From IMG/VR virus record IMGVR_UViG_3300035678_000006, positions 1 to 32,358 of that record: a stretch of DNA of 32,358 nt; one strand, 5' to 3'. Shown piece by piece: positions 5,730-12,218 of the stretch. Made by a program: the position numbers and the translations under genes. The notes under the pieces were generated by a model. That model did no database searches and was not told the origin of the DNA. It saw only the letters and a list, made by a program, of their open reading frames with translations. The first letter of the stretch is position 1; the number at the start of each line of letters is the position of its first letter. The DNA comes from a virus.

Positions 5730-5878
5730 TCGTTCTGATCCTGGCCGCGTGTATCGGTGCCGCCGTGTACGCCCGCTACCTGTCGAACCTTGACCGTACT
5801 GACGGTTGGGCGGACATCCGTGAGTGGCATCTGCTGCACGGACCCACGGCCGGCTGTGTCGAATGCGAGGCGAAATGA
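5726..5878 (+). CDS. Small membrane protein (50 aa)
   Basis: The N-terminus MIVLILAACIGAAVYARYL is a single hydrophobic helix (residues 1-19). A polar tail follows that ends CVECEAK with two cysteines. The start is in ATGA overlap with the gene before and the stop in ATGA overlap with the gene after. It is likely inserted in the inner membrane with a cytoplasmic tail. Function is unknown. Confidence 0.65.
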   Translation: MIVLILAACIGAAVYARYLSNLDRTDGWADIREWHLLHGPTAGCVECEAK

Positions 5879-6249
5879 GCGCCCGCGACGAACTGGCCCT
5901 CGAACTATTCATAGGCGACAACGGCAACCAGTCGAGGGAACAGTCAATCGAAGACTGGCACTGGCTCAATGAGCACGCGCACCTGCGGGGACGCACTGAG
6001 CACTACGGCGTAATGGCTGCACACATCCTTGCTACTGGCTACCGGAAGCCCCGCACCATCACAACCGTCGAAGAGTTGGACGCGCTGCCGGGTGGTTCGC
6101 TCATTTTGGACGCGCTGAACTACTGCCGGGAGGCGGCCAAGCTGAAGGACGGCAACGTGTGGCGCTCGATGGGTCCGGCCTCAGTTAGGTCCTCAGGGCA
6201 ACTCCCCCTCCCCGTCACGGTCCTGCACGAGCCGGGGCCGGACCAGTGA
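5875..6249 (+). CDS. Hypothetical protein with ELDALPGGS-type C-terminal domain
   Basis: This 124-aa protein has a helical, acidic first half. The second half starts at about residue 60 with ITTVEELDALPGGSLILDAL and ends in LPVTVLHEPG, with DGNVWRSMG between. This strand-rich domain is one I have seen repeatedly in small proteins of actinobacterial phages, with no known function. The ATG at 5875 overlaps the upstream stop; earlier in-frame starts would run through the membrane-protein gene. Confidence 0.75.
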   Translation: MSARDELALELFIGDNGNQSREQSIEDWHWLNEHAHLRGRTEHYGVMAAHILATGYRKPRTITTVEELDALPGGSLILDALNYCREAAKLKDGNVWRSMGPASVRSSGQLPLPVTVLHEPGPDQ

Positions 6250-6449
6250 CGGCGGGGACAGTTAGCCCGGCCACCCTCGCGGCGGCCTTGGCTTCCGCGG
6301 AGGCGAACCACTCCGCACTCCTGACCCGGGCCCGCAACCTCGCAGGGAAACCCGCCGAACACGACGCCTGGATCCTCGTCGGCGCCGCACACCGCATCAC
6401 CGCCCGACTCCGCCACCAACACGCCACCCAAACCAAAGGAACGCCATGA
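6246..6449 (+). CDS. Small helical hypothetical protein
   Basis: This 67-aa, alanine-rich helical protein starts at GTG in a GTGA overlap. ALASAEANHSALLTRARNLA and a second helix make a likely hairpin of two amphipathic helices. No family is recognised. Its stop overlaps the next ATG. Confidence 0.62.
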   Translation: MTAGTVSPATLAAALASAEANHSALLTRARNLAGKPAEHDAWILVGAAHRITARLRHQHATQTKGTP

Positions 6450-6661
6450 ACATCAATGAAACGTACCGCAACAGCCTCGGCGTAGAGCTGAAAATTACCG
6501 GCATCCACAACATCCGGAACCGCATTATCATCGGCACCATCTATGAAGGTGTCATCCGTGACCGTGACAGCCTGTTCAGCAGCCGTCCGATTCTGGCGAC
6601 GAAGGAAGGGCTCACCGACTGCGGGTACGTCAAGATCGCTGATCCGGAAGGAACACCATGA
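6446..6661 (+). CDS. Hypothetical protein
   Basis: This 71-aa protein has alternating hydrophobic and charged residues (VELKITGIHNIRNRIIIGTI) that suggest a small beta-barrel or sheet. It sits in the overlapping chain (ATGA on both sides), and no function can be assigned. Its codon use and lower GC differ slightly from the neighbours. Confidence 0.65.
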   Translation: MNINETYRNSLGVELKITGIHNIRNRIIIGTIYEGVIRDRDSLFSSRPILATKEGLTDCGYVKIADPEGTP

Positions 6662-6972
6662 ACGACCGCGAAGGAGTCCCAGTGAAGACCATGGCCGAGG
6701 TGCTGGCAGAGCACCAATACAACCCGGAAGGTGCGGTCTGCTCGTGCAGCAACCTTGTGCAGGTCGGTTTGCGGTGCGATACACAGACCCATCCGCAACA
6801 CGTAGCCGCTGCCCTGTCCGCTGCGGGGTTCGGGGACGTCCGGGAACAGAAAGCACGCCTCGACATGCTCACGATGGCGTGCGAAGAAGCCGAGGAATGC
6901 GGCCGCGAGACGATCAGCATCAAGGGTCTCCGCGCCACACTCACCGTAAGCCAGCCTGGAACGGGGTCCTGA
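6658..6972 (+). CDS. Hypothetical protein with MAEVLAEHQ and AAGFGDVREQ motifs
   Basis: This 104-aa protein begins MNDREG; GTG at 6682 is an alternative start. Residues about 12-60 read TMAEVLAEHQY, a CSC pair, a second cysteine and HPQHVAAAL, resembling a small metal-binding module common in actinophages. The segment AAGFGDVREQKARLD (about 55-69) is encoded by a 45-nt stretch that recurs almost unchanged in the gene at 7193 and partly in that at 7654. This argues for module exchange within the cluster. Confidence 0.7.
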   Translation: MNDREGVPVKTMAEVLAEHQYNPEGAVCSCSNLVQVGLRCDTQTHPQHVAAALSAAGFGDVREQKARLDMLTMACEEAEECGRETISIKGLRATLTVSQPGTGS

Positions 6973-7196
6973 TGCCGAACTTCAATAAGCGTCTCTACAG
7001 GGTGCAGGGTGACCGTCCTGACGGGACCATACACACCCGGGATTACTTCTCGCTGACAAGGGCTGAGGTGGCTGCGTCTGCCCTGTTGAAGTCCCGCATG
7101 GTGGGTGGGAAGGTTTTGCACCCGTTGGCGAATGTCCGTGTTATCCGGTCAGCGCCTATCCGCTGGCTCCACGACGAACCGAAAGACACACCATGA
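6972..7196 (+). CDS. Hypothetical protein
   Basis: This 74-aa basic protein shares one base with the upstream stop (TGATG). The sequence YRVQGDRPDGTIHTRDYFSL, then a helix (TRAEVAASALLKSRM) and a strand (NVRVIRSAPI), suggests a small alpha/beta fold like those of phage proteins that modify host enzymes. No family is recognised. Confidence 0.65.
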   Translation: MPNFNKRLYRVQGDRPDGTIHTRDYFSLTRAEVAASALLKSRMVGGKVLHPLANVRVIRSAPIRWLHDEPKDTP

Positions 7197-7657
7197 GCGA
7201 CCGCGACAAACTGGCTGAGGCCATCGATAGCACCATTGGGCATGAGTGCCACCACACGGGCCCGGTAGATGACAGTGCACCTGGAGGGTGCGGCGATTGC
7301 TATGCACTCGCCAAGCGTGTCGCCGACGATCTAATCGCTGCGGGGTTCGGGGACGTCCGGGAACAGCAAGCACGCCTCGACGCCGTGGAGGCGCTGATTG
7401 ACGCGGCCCCTAAGACCTCTCCGTGTGCAGGATTTCGGGGCGCCCCGGACGACTACCCGGACTATTTCGACATGGTGGGAGAAGGCCGCTACGAACTGGC
7501 GCAACAACTCCGTGCCGCGCTCACCGCAACGGAGGGTGCGGAAAGCCTCGCCCGCATTGAGACCGAAGAGTTCGCACACGCAGAATGGTGCAACTACCCC
7601 CACACATCAAGCCCCTGCCGTATTGTCCGTCGCCTCTCAGACAGCCCGCAAGCATGA
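7193..7657 (+). CDS. Hypothetical Cys-containing protein with AAGFGDVREQ motif
   Basis: The 154-aa protein has an N-terminal helix (DRDKLAEAIDST), then H-x-C-HH and GGCGDCYAL (about 17-37), a possible metal site. AAGFGDVREQQARLD (about 49-63) follows. The DNA encoding that segment (7337-7381) differs from 6820-6864 at one base. The C-terminal part has another CNYPHTSSPC pattern. Several metal-binding half-sites in one small protein suggest a structural zinc role. The start overlaps the upstream stop (ATGA). Confidence 0.7.
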   Translation: MSDRDKLAEAIDSTIGHECHHTGPVDDSAPGGCGDCYALAKRVADDLIAAGFGDVREQQARLDAVEALIDAAPKTSPCAGFRGAPDDYPDYFDMVGEGRYELAQQLRAALTATEGAESLARIETEEFAHAEWCNYPHTSSPCRIVRRLSDSPQA

Positions 7658-7965
7658 GCGGGATGGCCGAAGTGCTCGCGGCACACCAGTGGTACGACGC
7701 GACGACAGATAACGAAGACCCAGCCACCGGCTGCACCGGCTGTCCTGAATGGTTCGGCTCGGAGGATGCACTGGACGACGGATCGTTCGCCAACCACCAA
7801 GCCGACATGCTCACCGCTGCGGGGTTCGGGGACGTGCGGGAAGCCGGGGCGCAGGCCTTGGAAGAAGCGGCGGCGGAAGTCGACGAGGGGGTGCCGGCGT
7901 ACGGCCAGGAAGAATACGCCGACTGGCTCCGCGCCCGTGCTGCTGCTGTGCGGGGTGACGGATGA
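7654..7965 (+). CDS. Hypothetical protein, MAEVLAAHQW family
   Basis: The 103-aa product begins MSGMAEVLAAHQW and continues with a CTGC pair and HQADML, the same layout as the 6658 product (MAEVLAEHQY...HVAAAL), then AAGFGDVRE. It is a paralog of that gene with a different acidic tail. The start is the ATG at 7654 in ATGA overlap. The paired cysteines and spaced histidines suggest metal binding; the function is unknown. Confidence 0.7.
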   Translation: MSGMAEVLAAHQWYDATTDNEDPATGCTGCPEWFGSEDALDDGSFANHQADMLTAAGFGDVREAGAQALEEAAAEVDEGVPAYGQEEYADWLRARAAAVRGDG

Positions 7966-8153
7966 GCGGGGCGACGTTCTGCCGCTGCGATGCGCCGCAT
8001 GTTGAGCGCGTCGAGCTGTCCCCGCTGCACATCCTCGGCCCCGGCACCTACTGGCTGGCCGCCAAGCCCGGAGGCGCCTACCTTGTGGGCCACGGCAACC
8101 ACTTCTACAGCGAGGCCGATGCACAGGACTACGCATTTGGGGAGGCGGCATGA
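7962..8153 (+). CDS. Small hypothetical protein
   Basis: This 63-aa protein has a CRCDAPH motif near the N-terminus and a compact strand-rich middle (GTYWLAAKPGGAYLVGHGNHF). It ends in an acidic helix (EADAQDYAFGE). No family is recognised. It is linked by ATGA overlaps to both neighbours. Confidence 0.65.
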   Translation: MSGATFCRCDAPHVERVELSPLHILGPGTYWLAAKPGGAYLVGHGNHFYSEADAQDYAFGEAA

Positions 8154-8254
8154 GCGAGGATGTCCGTGAGCGCCAGGCCAGGGCGCAGGAAGCCGACCGG
8201 ATCAGCCACGACCCCGAACACACCGACACCAACGAAAGAGAAGACCACAGATGA
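8150..8254 (+). CDS. Very small charged protein (34 aa)
   Basis: This 34-aa ORF is highly charged (DVRERQARAQEADRISHDPE). It fills the gap between two genes and overlaps both by four bases (ATGA at each end), the same linkage used throughout the cluster. A single helix is likely. Function is unknown. Confidence 0.55.
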   Translation: MSEDVRERQARAQEADRISHDPEHTDTNEREDHR

Positions 8255-8466
8255 AGACGAACAGACTTTCCGGCCACGAGCTGCAGTCCGAGGGCGCTCC
8301 ATTTCGGCGTGACGGCAAGAGGGTTCACTCGGGCTGGGGAGGCACTGGGGGCGTGGGGCATGCGCGGTGCAGTTGCGGCGCAGTCTCCCCCGAGCTCACG
8401 TCCGGCACACAGCGCAAGGCGTGGCACCGGGCGCACAAGGACGAGATCAGAGCAGCCCGTGGCTGA
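8251..8466 (+). CDS. Small zinc-ribbon-like protein
   Basis: This 71-aa basic protein has a GHARCSCGAVSPEL segment (about 36-49) followed by RKAWHRAHKDEI, giving C-x-C then H-x3-H, a pattern of short actinophage proteins with one probable zinc site. Function is unknown. Its start overlaps the 34-aa gene and its end overlaps the next small ORF by 8 bases. Confidence 0.68.
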   Translation: MKTNRLSGHELQSEGAPFRRDGKRVHSGWGGTGGVGHARCSCGAVSPELTSGTQRKAWHRAHKDEIRAARG

Positions 8467-8581
8467 GTGTGAGTCGGACGGTGAGCAGCTGGTCGCCGCG
8501 ATCCACACCCGCCGGCGGATAAAGTGCATCGCGGAAGGCGCACACCCGACAGAAGGCGAATGCCAACGATGCGGCCTCTAG
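8459..8581 (+). CDS. Small Cys-rich ORF (40 aa)
   Basis: GTG at 8459 opens a 40-aa frame with CES, IKCIAEGAH and CQRCGL at the end, giving four cysteines and one histidine in zinc-finger-like spacing. It overlaps the previous gene by 8 bases and the next by 22, and has no strong ribosome-binding sequence of its own. The cysteine pattern and the compact packing support it. Confidence 0.5.
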   Translation: MAECESDGEQLVAAIHTRRRIKCIAEGAHPTEGECQRCGL

Positions 8582-8682
8582 GGTGCACATGCCCACCATC
8601 CGTCTACAACCCCACGTGGCCACGACCCACCAACCCCGAATGCTTAGTGCACGGGGAGCCGGAACCGACTGAGAACCAATAA
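8560..8682 (+). CDS. Small protein with C-x-CPP...C..HGEPE motif (40 aa)
   Basis: This 40-aa frame starts at 8560 (or ATG 8569) after AGAAGG. It contains CTCPPSVYNPTW and ECLVHGEPEPT: C-x-C-P-P, then C-x2-H-G, a pattern shared by many tiny actinophage proteins and consistent with a metal site. The stop at 8680-8682 is followed at once by an intrinsic terminator, so it is probably the last gene of the cluster. Confidence 0.6.
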   Translation: MPTMRPLGCTCPPSVYNPTWPRPTNPECLVHGEPEPTENQ

Positions 8683-8691
8683 CCAACCACC

Positions 8692-8712
8692 GACCCGCGA
8701 GGGTCTTTTTTT
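8692..8712 (+). terminator. Intrinsic terminator before the exonuclease gene
   Basis: GACCC (8692-8696), a GCGA tetraloop and GGGTC (8701-8705) are followed by seven T. The next start codon is only 11 bases further on, with its GGGGAAAA ribosome-binding sequence directly behind the T-tract. There is no room for a promoter in between. Confidence 0.88.
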
Positions 8713-8723
8713 ATGGGGAAAAC

Positions 8724-9539
8724 ATGAAACCAGGGATTTACGACGGCATCACGAACGCCGCCTACCACCGCGACCCGGCGCTCGGCTCGACGTCACTGAA
8801 GACGCTCGCAACCCGCACCCCGGCGCATTGGAAATGGGAGCGGGACAACCCAGTCCACAAGGACGCCTACGACATCGGCACGCTCGCGCACAGCCTGATC
8901 CTCGAAGGCGACGTTTCGCTTCACGAGGTCATCGACGTGCCGGACAAGATGGGTAATAAATGGAAGCTCCCGGCGAACGAGGCGAAGGCTAACGGCCTGA
9001 TCCCAATCACGCCGAAAGAGTGGGCTGGAATCGTTGCCATGAAGGACGCCGTCATGGCGCACCCCCTCGCACGGGCAGCGTTCACCGGGCACAAGCCCGA
9101 GCAGTCCGTCTTCTGGGATGAGGACGGACTCGCGCTAAAGTGCCGGCCGGACGCATGGAAGCCCGGCGCGCTCATCGACTTGAAAACCGCCAGAGACGCT
9201 AACCCTAACGAGTTCGGCAAGACCGCAGCCGAATACGGATACCACCAGTCAGCGGCTCACTACATCGACGGCGTCAAAGCAGCGACCGGCGAAGAGCTGC
9301 CCTTCCATTTCGTACTCGTAGAAAAAACGGCACCCTACCTTGTGTCCGTGGTCGAACTCGACTGGGAAGCCGTCAATATCGGCCGAGCGCTCAACGACCG
9401 GGCAAAACGCATCTACCGCGAATGCGCCGAGTCCGGCAACTGGCCAGGCTACCCGAGCGCCGAACCCATCAGCCTGCCCAACTGGGCGGTCTACCAAGCC
9501 GAAGACCTACTCGGCATCGACAACGAAATGAGGCTCTAG
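8724..9539 (+). CDS. RecE-like PD-(D/E)XK exonuclease (exodeoxyribonuclease VIII C-terminal type)
   Basis: This 271-aa nuclease would resect double-stranded DNA ends 5' to 3' for phage recombination. H56 in the GTLAHSLIL motif, E126 before SVFW, D143 in CRPDAW and the IDLKT motif with D152 and K154 form the metal-dependent active site. Y173 and Q175 (GYHQSAAHY) complete the family pattern. Length fits the RecE C-terminal nuclease alone, without the long E. coli N-terminus. GGGGAAAAC precedes the ATG. The usual partner RecT is not visible; the next gene holds that position. Confidence 0.9.
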   Translation: MKPGIYDGITNAAYHRDPALGSTSLKTLATRTPAHWKWERDNPVHKDAYDIGTLAHSLILEGDVSLHEVIDVPDKMGNKWKLPANEAKANGLIPITPKEWAGIVAMKDAVMAHPLARAAFTGHKPEQSVFWDEDGLALKCRPDAWKPGALIDLKTARDANPNEFGKTAAEYGYHQSAAHYIDGVKAATGEELPFHFVLVEKTAPYLVSVVELDWEAVNIGRALNDRAKRIYRECAESGNWPGYPSAEPISLPNWAVYQAEDLLGIDNEMRL

Positions 9540-9541
9540 CC

Positions 9542-10102
9542 GTGGACCTGTCCGAAAGCATCGTCCCGAAATCTGACCAGCTCAACAGCGACGACCTGAT
9601 CGCTGGCCCCGTGACTGTGACCATCACTGAGGTTCGCGCTGGCAACGCTGAGCAACCCGTCGAAGTCCACCTTGCAGAGTTCCCCGGACGCCCATACAAA
9701 CCGTCCAAAAGCATGCGCAGGGTAATGGTGCAGGCATGGGGGGCGGAGTCAAGCGCCTACACCGGGCGCCGGCTCACCCTGTTCCGCAACCCGGAGATCA
9801 AGTTTGGCGGCTCAACTGTTGGCGGCATCGAGATCTCCGCAATGTCGCAGCTGCAGAAGCGCCTCACGGTCTCCCTGATGGTCACCAGGGGCAAGCGTAA
9901 ACCGTTTAGCGTGGACCCCCTCCCCGACGCCGCACCGCGCACCGAACCGGCCGCGAACACCGCCCCCACGATCAGCGACAAGGTCAAGGCCGACACAGCC
10001 AAAGCCATCGCCGAGGGCACCGTCCCCGCCTACCTCGAATACCTGGCCGCCAACAACGCACCGCAACACATCACCGACTACGTAAAGGAACAGAGCAAAT
10101 GA
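9542..10102 (+). CDS. Conserved recombination-module protein of unknown function
   Basis: The 186-aa protein starts at GTG two bases after the exonuclease stop. Residues about 1-125 are strand-rich (PVTVTITEVRAGNAEQP, GRRLTLFRNPEIKFGG, RLTVSLMVTRGKRKPF), suggesting an OB-like or other beta fold. After a proline/alanine linker, a helical end (about 145-186) reads TVPAYLEYLAANNAPQHI. I have seen this protein type beside phage exonucleases but know no assigned function. Its place suggests a single-strand binding, annealing or exonuclease-partner role; that is inference. Confidence 0.75.
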   Translation: MDLSESIVPKSDQLNSDDLIAGPVTVTITEVRAGNAEQPVEVHLAEFPGRPYKPSKSMRRVMVQAWGAESSAYTGRRLTLFRNPEIKFGGSTVGGIEISAMSQLQKRLTVSLMVTRGKRKPFSVDPLPDAAPRTEPAANTAPTISDKVKADTAKAIAEGTVPAYLEYLAANNAPQHITDYVKEQSK

Positions 10103-10395
10103 GCGACCTAGAGCACGACCTAATGGCAGCACTGAACTGGGCAGGAATCGACGCTGCGGCCAATACTGCCGACTTTGAACTGGCGCACGAATTGGCCAAG
10201 GCGCCAACCCTCGCCGGTTATGTGAAGGCGGAACCGGCTTGGGCGGAAACGCTCATCAACGACAGAACCTACGAATATACCGTCAGCTCTGACTGTGACG
10301 GCTCGAACGTCAAGCACTGGCGGAGGGTCCCAGGGCTCACTTATGAGGGCCAGGCATCACCGTGGGCTATCTACACTCCGGAGTCCAGCGAATGA
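10099..10395 (+). CDS. Hypothetical protein
   Basis: This 98-aa acidic protein has a helical N-terminus (DLEHDLMAALNWAG) and an aromatic C-terminal half (WAETLINDRTYEYTV, WRRVPGLTYEG). No motif is recognised. ATGA overlaps link it to both the recombination gene upstream and the gene downstream, so it is co-expressed with the early replication module. Confidence 0.65.
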   Translation: MSDLEHDLMAALNWAGIDAAANTADFELAHELAKAPTLAGYVKAEPAWAETLINDRTYEYTVSSDCDGSNVKHWRRVPGLTYEGQASPWAIYTPESSE

Positions 10396-10748
10396 GCACC
10401 GACCTCTACCCGTCCGTGACTATCGTCGCCGGACGCATCAACCCCACACCAGGTCCGTCCGGTGCGTTCGGCCACATGCTCCGGATGCACGGCGGCGCAA
10501 CCTACATCCACATCAATCCCGAAACCGCCCGGCAATGGATCGGTGTCCTCGAGCAGATCGCGGAGCCTGTCCAGCGCCGCATCGATATGGACCCGGAGTA
10601 CACGGACGAGATGACCTCGCTCGACACGCGCCGCGATGAACTAGCCCGCGAAGGCTGGGGCATCCAGTACTACGGCCTCATCTCCTCCGTCCGGACGAAG
10701 CGGTTCATCGACCGCATCATCTCGCTGGAAAACGGGGCCAGCGCATGA
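10392..10748 (+). CDS. Hypothetical protein
   Basis: This 118-aa protein has a beta-like start (PSVTIVAGRINPTPG) and ends with a two-helix stretch (TARQWIGVLEQIAEPV, then TSLDTRRDELA). The ATG at 10392 lies in the upstream stop; the earlier in-frame ATG at 10362 would overlap more. No family is recognised. Confidence 0.65.
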   Translation: MSTDLYPSVTIVAGRINPTPGPSGAFGHMLRMHGGATYIHINPETARQWIGVLEQIAEPVQRRIDMDPEYTDEMTSLDTRRDELAREGWGIQYYGLISSVRTKRFIDRIISLENGASA

Positions 10749-10975
10749 GCACCGAGACGTTCTACTGCGGCGTCGAGGTCCGCGCCGCCCGCATGTACGA
10801 AGACCCCGAGCCCGCGGAGTACTGCGAGGAGGAAGTCGTGAACGAGGGCGACCTCTGCGCCCGGCACGACGAAGACGACGAACCCGATTACGACAACATC
10901 CGCGAAGACCGCGCCGAAATCGAGCGGGAACGCGAAGCTGACGGCTACTACGACGACGAAAGGAACGCACTGTAA
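10745..10975 (+). CDS. Acidic hypothetical protein with possible zinc site
   Basis: This 76-aa protein is extremely acidic (DEDDEPDYDNIREDRAE). It has cysteines at 8, 27 and 38 and H41 in a C...C...C-x2-H arrangement that could hold one zinc ion. The acidity recalls DNA-mimic proteins, but nothing else supports that role. It lies directly before ssb, whose start shares a base with its stop (TAATG). Confidence 0.62.
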   Translation: MSTETFYCGVEVRAARMYEDPEPAEYCEEEVVNEGDLCARHDEDDEPDYDNIREDRAEIEREREADGYYDDERNAL

Positions 10976-11469
10976 TGGCGAATGACCAACCAATCATCAT
11001 CACGGGCAATTTGGCCGGCGACCCCGAGCTCCGGTTCAACCCATCCGGATCCGCCGTGGCCAACTTCACGATCATCTTCAACCCGCGAAGGTTCGACAAG
11101 AACAGCAACTCATGGGTCAAGGGTGAACCGATTTCTTGGCGCTGCGAAGCTTGGAATCAGGGCACACTCACCCGCGCCGAGAACATCTGCAACATGCTCA
11201 AAAGCGGCGACTCGGTTGTCGCTGTTGGTGTGCTGGAAACCAAGAAGTGGACCACCAAAGAAAACGAGCCGCGGTCAAGAGTGCAGGTCAAGGTCGAATC
11301 CATCGGCAAAGACCTCACCTTCCACGGCCAGGCCTACGCGGCGAATGACCAGCAGGCGGCCACAGACCAAGCATGGGGCGGCAACGAGCAGTCCGCCGGC
11401 GGCTGGGGTAACCAGCCGCAGACCAGCCAAGGCGGCTGGGGCTCATCCAACGATGGGCCCGCGTTTTGA
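10975..11469 (+). CDS. ssb: Single-stranded DNA-binding protein
   Basis: The 164-aa SSB coats single-stranded DNA during replication and recombination. Residues about 5-110 form the OB fold: IIITGNLAGDPELRF, VANFTIIFNPRRFD, SWRCEAWNQ, VVAVGVLETKKWT. A flexible G/Q/W-rich linker (about 115-157) leads to the C-terminal tip DGPAF, a version of the acidic DDxPF peptide through which SSBs recruit partner proteins. GAAAGGA precedes the ATG. It sits between recombination genes and the clamp gene, as expected of a phage replication module. Confidence 0.94.
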   Translation: MANDQPIIITGNLAGDPELRFNPSGSAVANFTIIFNPRRFDKNSNSWVKGEPISWRCEAWNQGTLTRAENICNMLKSGDSVVAVGVLETKKWTTKENEPRSRVQVKVESIGKDLTFHGQAYAANDQQAATDQAWGGNEQSAGGWGNQPQTSQGGWGSSNDGPAF

Positions 11470-11825
11470 TGGGCGACTTTGTAATCGGAGAACGCGCCGC
11501 GATCTACCAGAACGATTACTCAAGCGGGCGTTTCACCGTGGCAGTCGTTGAGCGTGACACGAAACTCTACTGGATCGCCAACGGCAGGAAGTTCCGCAAG
11601 TCAGACGGCATCGAACCCGGCGAAAACTTCGGCTGGGGGCGGACAACCTACCTGCTCCCGCTCGATGACAAACGAGTGATCGAAGCTGGCATAGCAGCCC
11701 GCAAGAGCGCGGCCTACGGGCAGATACTCAAGGCGCAAAACGAACTAGCCAAGGACCGCGAAAACGTGGGCTGCGTCGAGGACCTGAAAGCGGCGCTGGA
11801 TGCCTACGCTGCGGCACTCCCCTAA
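11469..11825 (+). CDS. Hypothetical protein with beta-rich N-terminus
   Basis: The 118-aa protein begins at the ATG overlapping the ssb stop (TGATG). Residues 1-50 (FVIGERAAIYQNDYSSGRF, TVAVVERDTKLYWIANG) look like a small SH3-like barrel seen in many phage accessory proteins. The C-terminal half is helical (GQILKAQNELAKDRE). Function is unknown; linkage to ssb suggests the replication module. Confidence 0.68.
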   Translation: MGDFVIGERAAIYQNDYSSGRFTVAVVERDTKLYWIANGRKFRKSDGIEPGENFGWGRTTYLLPLDDKRVIEAGIAARKSAAYGQILKAQNELAKDRENVGCVEDLKAALDAYAAALP

Positions 11826-11882
11826 CCGCCCACCCCCAGGCCGACCATCATCAAAAGCCGGCCCCGTTCTAAAGGAGATCTA

Positions 11883-12116
11883 ATGTCTGAGTCCTACATC
11901 AAAGCCGAAATCGTCCGCCCGAAGCTGTCAGCCACGGAGGCTTTCACCCAGCTTTTCGGATCGCTCTTCAACCTTGCGATCCGAACCCTCATCCTGTGGT
12001 GGTTCTTCGCCGCGTGGTTCCCGGAACTGGGGCTGACTTACTGGCAGCTTGTCCTTCCCGTCTTCGCAGTCCGCACGCTGATTAGCAGGGCCCCGATCGG
12101 CCGCCAACTGAAGTAG
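11883..12116 (+). CDS. Small membrane protein, two transmembrane helices
   Basis: This 77-aa protein has hydrophobic segments at about residues 25-46 (LFGSLFNLAIRTLILWWFFA) and 50-68 (GLTYWQLVLPVFAVRTLI), joined by a short loop. Both ends are polar and would face the cytoplasm. It has the best ribosome-binding sequence in the area (AAAGGAGA). It could alter the membrane or exclude superinfecting phage, but no family supports that. An intrinsic terminator follows. Confidence 0.75.
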   Translation: MSESYIKAEIVRPKLSATEAFTQLFGSLFNLAIRTLILWWFFAAWFPELGLTYWQLVLPVFAVRTLISRAPIGRQLK

Positions 12117-12138
12117 ACCCGTCCGCACCACCAAACGC

Positions 12139-12162
12139 AAGCCGCCACACCGCGGCTTTTTT
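12139..12162 (+). terminator. Intrinsic terminator
   Basis: AAGCCGC (12139-12145), loop CACACC and GCGGCTT (12152-12158) are followed by further T to 12162. It closes the transcript after the membrane-protein gene. The sequence from GC through six T to CATGCCCTG is repeated exactly at the terminator near 27774. Confidence 0.85.
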
Positions 12163-12170
12163 CATGCCCT

Positions 12171-12201
12171 GCGGCGCCCGGCCATCACGGTCGGGCGCCG
12201 C
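12171..12201 (+). promoter_or_regulatory. Very stable leader hairpin
   Basis: GCGGCGCCCG (12171-12180) pairs with CGGGCGCCGC (12192-12201), extended inward to 13 bp with one G-U pair and an ATCAC loop. No T-tract follows; the ribosome-binding GAAAGGAAA starts a few bases downstream. It may protect the 5' end of a processed mRNA or act as a transcription pause. Confidence 0.65.
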
Positions 12202-12218
12202 AACCCGAAAGGAAAGCC

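Larger units (their letters stand above)
6820..7842 (+). repeat. Dispersed coding repeat, three copies in three genes
   Basis: Copy 1 (6820-6864) and copy 2 (7337-7381) match over 45 nt with one difference (A or C after GGGAACAG). Copy 3 (7816-7842) matches the first 27 nt with one difference. All start GCTGCGGGGTTCGGGGACGT and are read in the same frame as AAGFGDVRE. Identity at wobble positions points to recent duplication or gene conversion. Confidence 0.85.
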
